This document shows, piece by piece, positions 59,473-64,000 of a stretch of 64,000 nucleotides of DNA (positions are counted from its first letter, which is position 1; each line of letters opens with the position of its first letter). The DNA comes from Dolomedes plantarius. Its lineage: Eukaryota; Arthropoda; Arachnida; Araneae; Dolomedidae. The position numbers and the translations under genes were made by a program. The stretch covers positions 211,165,943 through 211,229,942 of the forward strand of contig OU015490.1 in NCBI GenBank assembly GCA_907164885.2, in the 5' to 3' direction. Under the pieces are notes generated by a model that was not told the origin of the DNA, did no database searches, and worked only from the letters and a program-made list of their open reading frames with translations.

Positions 59473-61180
59473 GTTTTCCAGAACGTAGAAGTTTACCACT
59501 CATCCTTATTTCCAGTAGTCGTATTAGAAGAGAAATTTCAAAAATGAATAATTAGTAATAGGGAAAGTATCAAAAAGAAGAGATTCTAAAAATTTATAGC
59601 CTTAATAAAAACACTCACAATACCTAACTATCATGGTTTTGAAGCAACTATGCCTTCCAGCAAAAATATCTTCAATTGCTTCTCCTAATATATAGAGATC
59701 AAATGAGTAGGCCTCTGGTTTTCAGTACTAAAGTCAGTGGGTGGGAGTTTGAAAATTAGCATGGATGTTTCTCGGCGTTTGGAATACACTTTGAGTAGTA
59801 GGTACCAGTCTAATTAACACTCGTTGGACAAGAAGTGACCTTAGCGTTCTTAAACAACCTAATATACATAGTATTTAAGGCATGCATAAGGCATTTAATA
59901 TATAAAGTTTTTTATTTGAAGTGTAATTTAGATAAAAGGTATATAAGTTGTATCTTATTAATGCAATACAGAACGAAACTTCCTCTCTTCATTGCACGTT
60001 GCAATCTTCATCAAGAGGATGAAGTTTGCAACGTGAGGGAAAAAAAATCAAACCAAATTTTGTGAACTGCTTATTATTGCCTTTATTATTTATCAACGAC
60101 GTTTTTGGTGTGCGGGTCTCTTAATTATTTACGTGTTCCTTCAATTTGTAACGGGACAAGCCCCAGATAAGGTAATCCATAAAACATTGTATTTATAATT
60201 CCATTGAATCTTATTACATTTTGTACGGCGAATCTTTTTTTATTTCAAAGGAATCGTCGTCAAGGGACTGGAGAACATGCTAAATAAATGTGTCAATACT
60301 TCCATGTTTGCGAAATCTCTCAGGCACCATGCCCATGTCACAAATACCGACTTTGTTTGCATTCAAGCTGAATTAAACTCCATTGCATCAACGATTGCAC
60401 ATTTAGTTAATGTAACGTACACCTATAGATAGGTATCAAATGATTTGCAAAATGGCATATTTCTGTGCAATTTTCGGATTTGAGAGGTAAGGTGCTGCAA
60501 GCATTTTTACATTTCGAAATTAAGCAATGAGTTTTTTCCCACGGAGTATTGATATTCATTTAATATTCCCTATCATTGCATTAACGGGAATACGCACATA
60601 ACTTCTATAAAATTATTTTCCAACCTTTTTACAATTGGAATTTTAACTGTCCACGAAGAAATATCTGAAAAAAAAAGAACTTTTACGTTTATTACAATAA
60701 AAACTTTTATGCCATTTTAATTTCCTCATCTGCAATTGTCATTTAGAGATAAAAATTTATAAAAATACATTTTCCCCTCATAAATAAATTATCCGGTCAG
60801 TTATTGATTTTTATTCTAAATTACGCTCTAATAACTTTCTTTTTAAATTTTTTAACAATACATTTATACTTACGTTCCTCATAACCATTGAAAAAAAAGG
60901 GCTTATAAATCCTAACTGTGTATAGAATTAAAAAAATAAAAAATAATAATAATTTGTTTTTTTCCCTTACAATAATTTTTTTTTCTTAAAGATTAAGAAG
61001 TTTACCCAAGGCTCTGGAAATGTGGAATAAAAAATTTCCCTTTAAAGTAATTATTAAAAAAAAAATTCTATAAATAATACAAAGGATTAACCTTTGGAAT
61101 AAATATAGATATTCACAAAACAATGTCTCTTCTTAGAACTCTCTACCGAATAAGAAAGGAGATTTAAGAAATAGCGTTTG
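59470..61180. other. AT-rich DNA, no gene seen
   Basis: Nothing recognised. The 76-codon frame at 59835-60065 (+) shows no known motif. Confidence 0.45.

Positions 61181-61238
<58 letters not shown>
61181..61238. repeat. (AT)n microsatellite
   Basis: About 58 bp of AT. Confidence 0.95.
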
Positions 61239-61240
<2 letters not shown>

Positions 61241-62109
61241 AAAATGTTAAAAATAAAACATTTGTTTGTAATCATTTACGTTTAACTTCTTTGCTTACAG
61301 CATCCAGTGATAACAATCTATATAGCATTGAAAGAATTATAAACAAGTATTGTATATTATTTAACATTTAAAATAAAATAGAAAATTTTCTTCATTTGCC
61401 TGCATTGGATCTGAAATTATAGTGATTATCATTCGATTATTTTTTTTATCGAATACATTTACATAAAAATAATTAACAGTTAACAATACAAAAACATGAT
61501 TTTTTTTTTTACAATACCCTATTTAGTTTTCAGTATTTATTTTTTCAGTTTTCTTATTATCATTTCTAAAGATTTACTAAATGTTTTTTTTTATATTTTA
61601 TTTCATCTCAGAATTTTCCTTTAAATGTTATTAATGAACGAAACACGTTTTACTGCATTTGTTTATGATAACGTCCCGCGTGGATTTCATCCCTGCTGCA
61701 GAAAATCAGTCTTCAAAGATAATAAAGAAAGCAAATATAAAACCGTGCTTTCAGAGACTGGTAATTAATCATTAATATTAATAATTTATTTAGTCACATG
61801 GTGACAGTTATTAATTATTGTTACGAGATTTGTGTATGCCAGCCGGAAAATGAAATTAATCAAAGTACGTGTTATGTCTTAAACGTGCAAGTGGGTTTGT
61901 AAATTGATGTATTGTGCTTACCTCACAGCGCCGAAATTATGCTTTAAATTTATCTTGAAGCGCAAAACATTTCATAGGCACTGAAGTAGATCTAAACTCT
62001 GCCATCCATAAACTACATTGCATTATGTAATACTTGCAATATTACATTTGGACGTTGGCTTTAAGTAATGGTACTATAATTTCAAGTAATCGGTATTTTC
62101 ATAATAGCG
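61239..62109. other. AT-rich DNA; TAATTA-rich patch near 61770-61870
   Basis: No coding. The 61670-62000 stretch mixes G+C-bearing words with several TAATTA/TTAATTAA motifs and lacks transposon signatures. It may be single-copy host non-coding DNA. No function assigned. Confidence 0.35.
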
Positions 62110-62830
62110 ACGAAAAAAAATAAATCTATCTGTACAAGTATTTCTGTTATGCAGATGCATTCAAAATCAATAAGTTATTAATAAATATGTACTAGTATTT
62201 ATGTGACGGAGGCGCATTATAATTTAATAATAAGGCGACATTAATATATCTATCTGTACTAGTATTTTGATGATGTCGGTGCATTATAGTTCCATAATAA
62301 TGCATTAATATTTCTGTGCTCACTAGTATTTTTGTGAAGTAGGTGCATTATATTCTATAATAAGGAATTAAAAATCCTATCTATAATATTATTTCTGTGA
62401 AGGAGGCGCTTTATAATTTGATATTGAGGCATTAATAAAACTATCACTAGTATTTATGTGAAGCTGTACTTGTTTTTTTTGTGAAGCAGATGCATTATAG
62501 TTCCATAATAATCCATTAATATATCTATGCGTACTAGTATTTCTGTGAAGGAGGTGCATTATAATTCAATAATAAGGAATTCAAAATTCAATCCGTAATA
62601 GTATTTCCTTGGAGGAGGTGCGTTATAATTCAATAATAAGGCATTAATAAAGCTATTTGTACTAGTATTTCTGCCAAGGAGATCCATTATAATGCAATAA
62701 TAAAGCATTAATAAATCTTTCTGTACTAGTATTACTGTAAAGGAACTACATTGTAGGAAGTCATTAGTAAAACTATCTGTAGCAGCGTTTTTGTGAAGAA
62801 GAAACCTTATAATTCAATAATAAGTCACTA
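62110..62830. repeat. decayed minisatellite, unit about 70-75 bp
   Basis: Units carry 'ctatctgtactagtattt', 'tgtgaaggaggtgcattata' and 'attcaataataaggcatta'. About nine or ten copies recur with frequent substitutions and small indels. No coding. Confidence 0.85.
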
Positions 62831-63439
62831 TATACTTTGTCAATTCAACTGATATTGTTGGAGCCTATTTCGTTAATTTGAATCATATAATTACCATGAA
62901 TAGTAAAATATTTTCATTCATATGATTTTATTTCCTTTGAAATCTTTCTTCGGCAAACATTAATCATAAAATTAGGAAAAAGAGGGGATAAATTAATTTT
63001 GTTTTTCAGTTCTTTACAAGTGATGTGTAATTCAGAGTTTTTAAATTTTAAAAGCAAATATAAAGAATTTTTCAATGTACCAAATTATTTTTAAAAAAAT
63101 CTAACCCTTTAAATCTGTAGCTTCATCATTTGAATACTAAAACATATTCAATACTTTTCTTTATTCTCCGAAATTTTTTTAACAGACATATTAGGTTTAA
63201 ATGATTTTTATAAACCAGATAAACACCAACTAATAAAGTTTGAACTTTTTCGTTTTTGAAATAACATATTCAAATATTTCCTTTTGGGTATTTAATATTT
63301 GTTTTATCCCTAATATAAACCATTATGAAGTTGGAGAAATATAAAGCTAAATGGGCTTTATTTGACTTATAGATCTGAAAGATATTAAAATCTTGCAAAT
63401 ATTTACATTAAAATAAGTTTTGTTTCGTATAATTTCCAG
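62831..63439. other. AT-rich DNA, no gene seen
   Basis: Nothing recognised. Confidence 0.45.
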
Positions 63440-63613
63440 GAAGGGAAAACGGTTGTGAGGATCTAGCCTAAGACAAAGATGCCTTGAGAGGGCGCAAGAT
63501 GGCGCTGGAAGCTCCCTGGGAGGGGGGTGGAGGCGAGCTGCACGAAGGACAGAGAGTCGACGCGGCTCTAAGAACATGGAAATATATTATTTCTATTTCT
63601 TTATGTTGTTTAG
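63440..63613 (+). other. GC-rich island with exon-like borders
   Basis: A sharp GC-rich patch (about 63440-63590) sits in AT-rich DNA. It is preceded by an acceptor-like 'tataatttccag|g' at 63439 and followed by a donor-like 'tttag|gtgggt' at 63614. All three plus frames contain a stop in its first half. A Met at 63499 ('caagATGGC', good initiation context) opens 44 codons that run past the donor to a stop near 63631. It could be a non-coding or first coding exon of a host gene; the protein is unrecognised. Confidence 0.25.
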
Positions 63614-64000
63614 GTGGGTTAATTTATAAATAGTTATAACCATTTAAAAATATATTCATTTTACGGCGAATCAAAATATTTTGCTGATTATGATAAATTG
63701 CCATTTTATAAGTGCTAGGAAAAACTACATGAATTCTTTTAATATATATCTTTTGTCGTCATTAATGTCATACATGCTATGAAATTCCAATCGAAAATTT
63801 AACAAAATTATCTGCTATGCGCACTAAACATATCTTTGATGCAACCCTGATGAAAATTTAAAACAGAAACTTAATGTTTTTTTTTATGAATCTACAAAAA
63901 ATGGTTTTATTAATTCGAAAATTAAATACTACTTTCTAAAAATTTTGTTCAATTTAAGGAAAAGTATATAAAAATAATTATGATGTGAGTATTTGAATTT
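63614..64000. other. AT-rich DNA to window end
   Basis: Nothing recognised. Confidence 0.45.

Overview
This is AT-rich nuclear DNA of an arthropod, most plausibly a spider or other arachnid. That guess is inferred from the mix of transposon families (BEL/Pao, spider-type Tc1 transposases, piggyBac, Helitrons, tRNA-headed SINEs) and not from any single-copy host gene. I recognise no host protein-coding gene, rRNA or functional tRNA. The window behaves as intergenic or intronic sequence heavily colonised by transposable elements. About thirty (AT)n tracts make up very roughly 3 kb, and many sit exactly at transposon ends.

Layout. 1-13.4 kb: a pogo-like element holding a SINE; a TTAA-flanked piggyBac-type element holding a Helitron; a Tc1 fossil; a palindromic MITE; a dead BEL/Pao pol fragment; a likely 1.4-kb solo LTR; a second Helitron and a second SINE. 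13.4-33.5 kb: long microsatellites, two DD(E/D) transposase fossils, a piggyBac fossil with a GC-rich hairpin, a foldback MITE, a three-copy ~197-bp tandem repeat, a piggyBac MITE, and the two arms of an inverted duplication. 38.3-44 kb: two nearly complete Tc1 elements separated only by (AT)n, a hairpin repeat also present at 18.8 kb, a 741-bp foldback element and a reverse-transcriptase-like fragment with a YIDD box. 44.6-46.4 kb: a decayed ~238-bp satellite. 47.5-55.1 kb: a Helitron, then a two-level minisatellite into which a Helitron and a complete piggyBac element have inserted. 56-57.2 kb: a third Tc1 element. 57.3-64 kb: mostly AT-rich DNA with a ~70-75-bp minisatellite.

Two results stand out. 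First, 21357-21620 and 31052-31315 are 264-bp inverted copies that read as identical at every base. They lie inside a larger inverted duplication whose AT-rich remainder has drifted strongly. This looks like either a duplicated, strongly constrained non-coding element or a gene-conversion hot spot. Second, the piggyBac element at 52117-55002 has TTAA flanks, matching 13-bp ends, repeated internal 17-bp motifs, an uninterrupted 630-codon transposase with an apparent DDD triad and a C-terminal zinc finger, and a likely 5' UTR intron. It appears structurally intact and may be active or recently so.

No operon-like cooperation between genes is visible. The only functional unit that looks complete is the piggyBac transposase with its own terminal repeats; the other elements are non-autonomous or broken.
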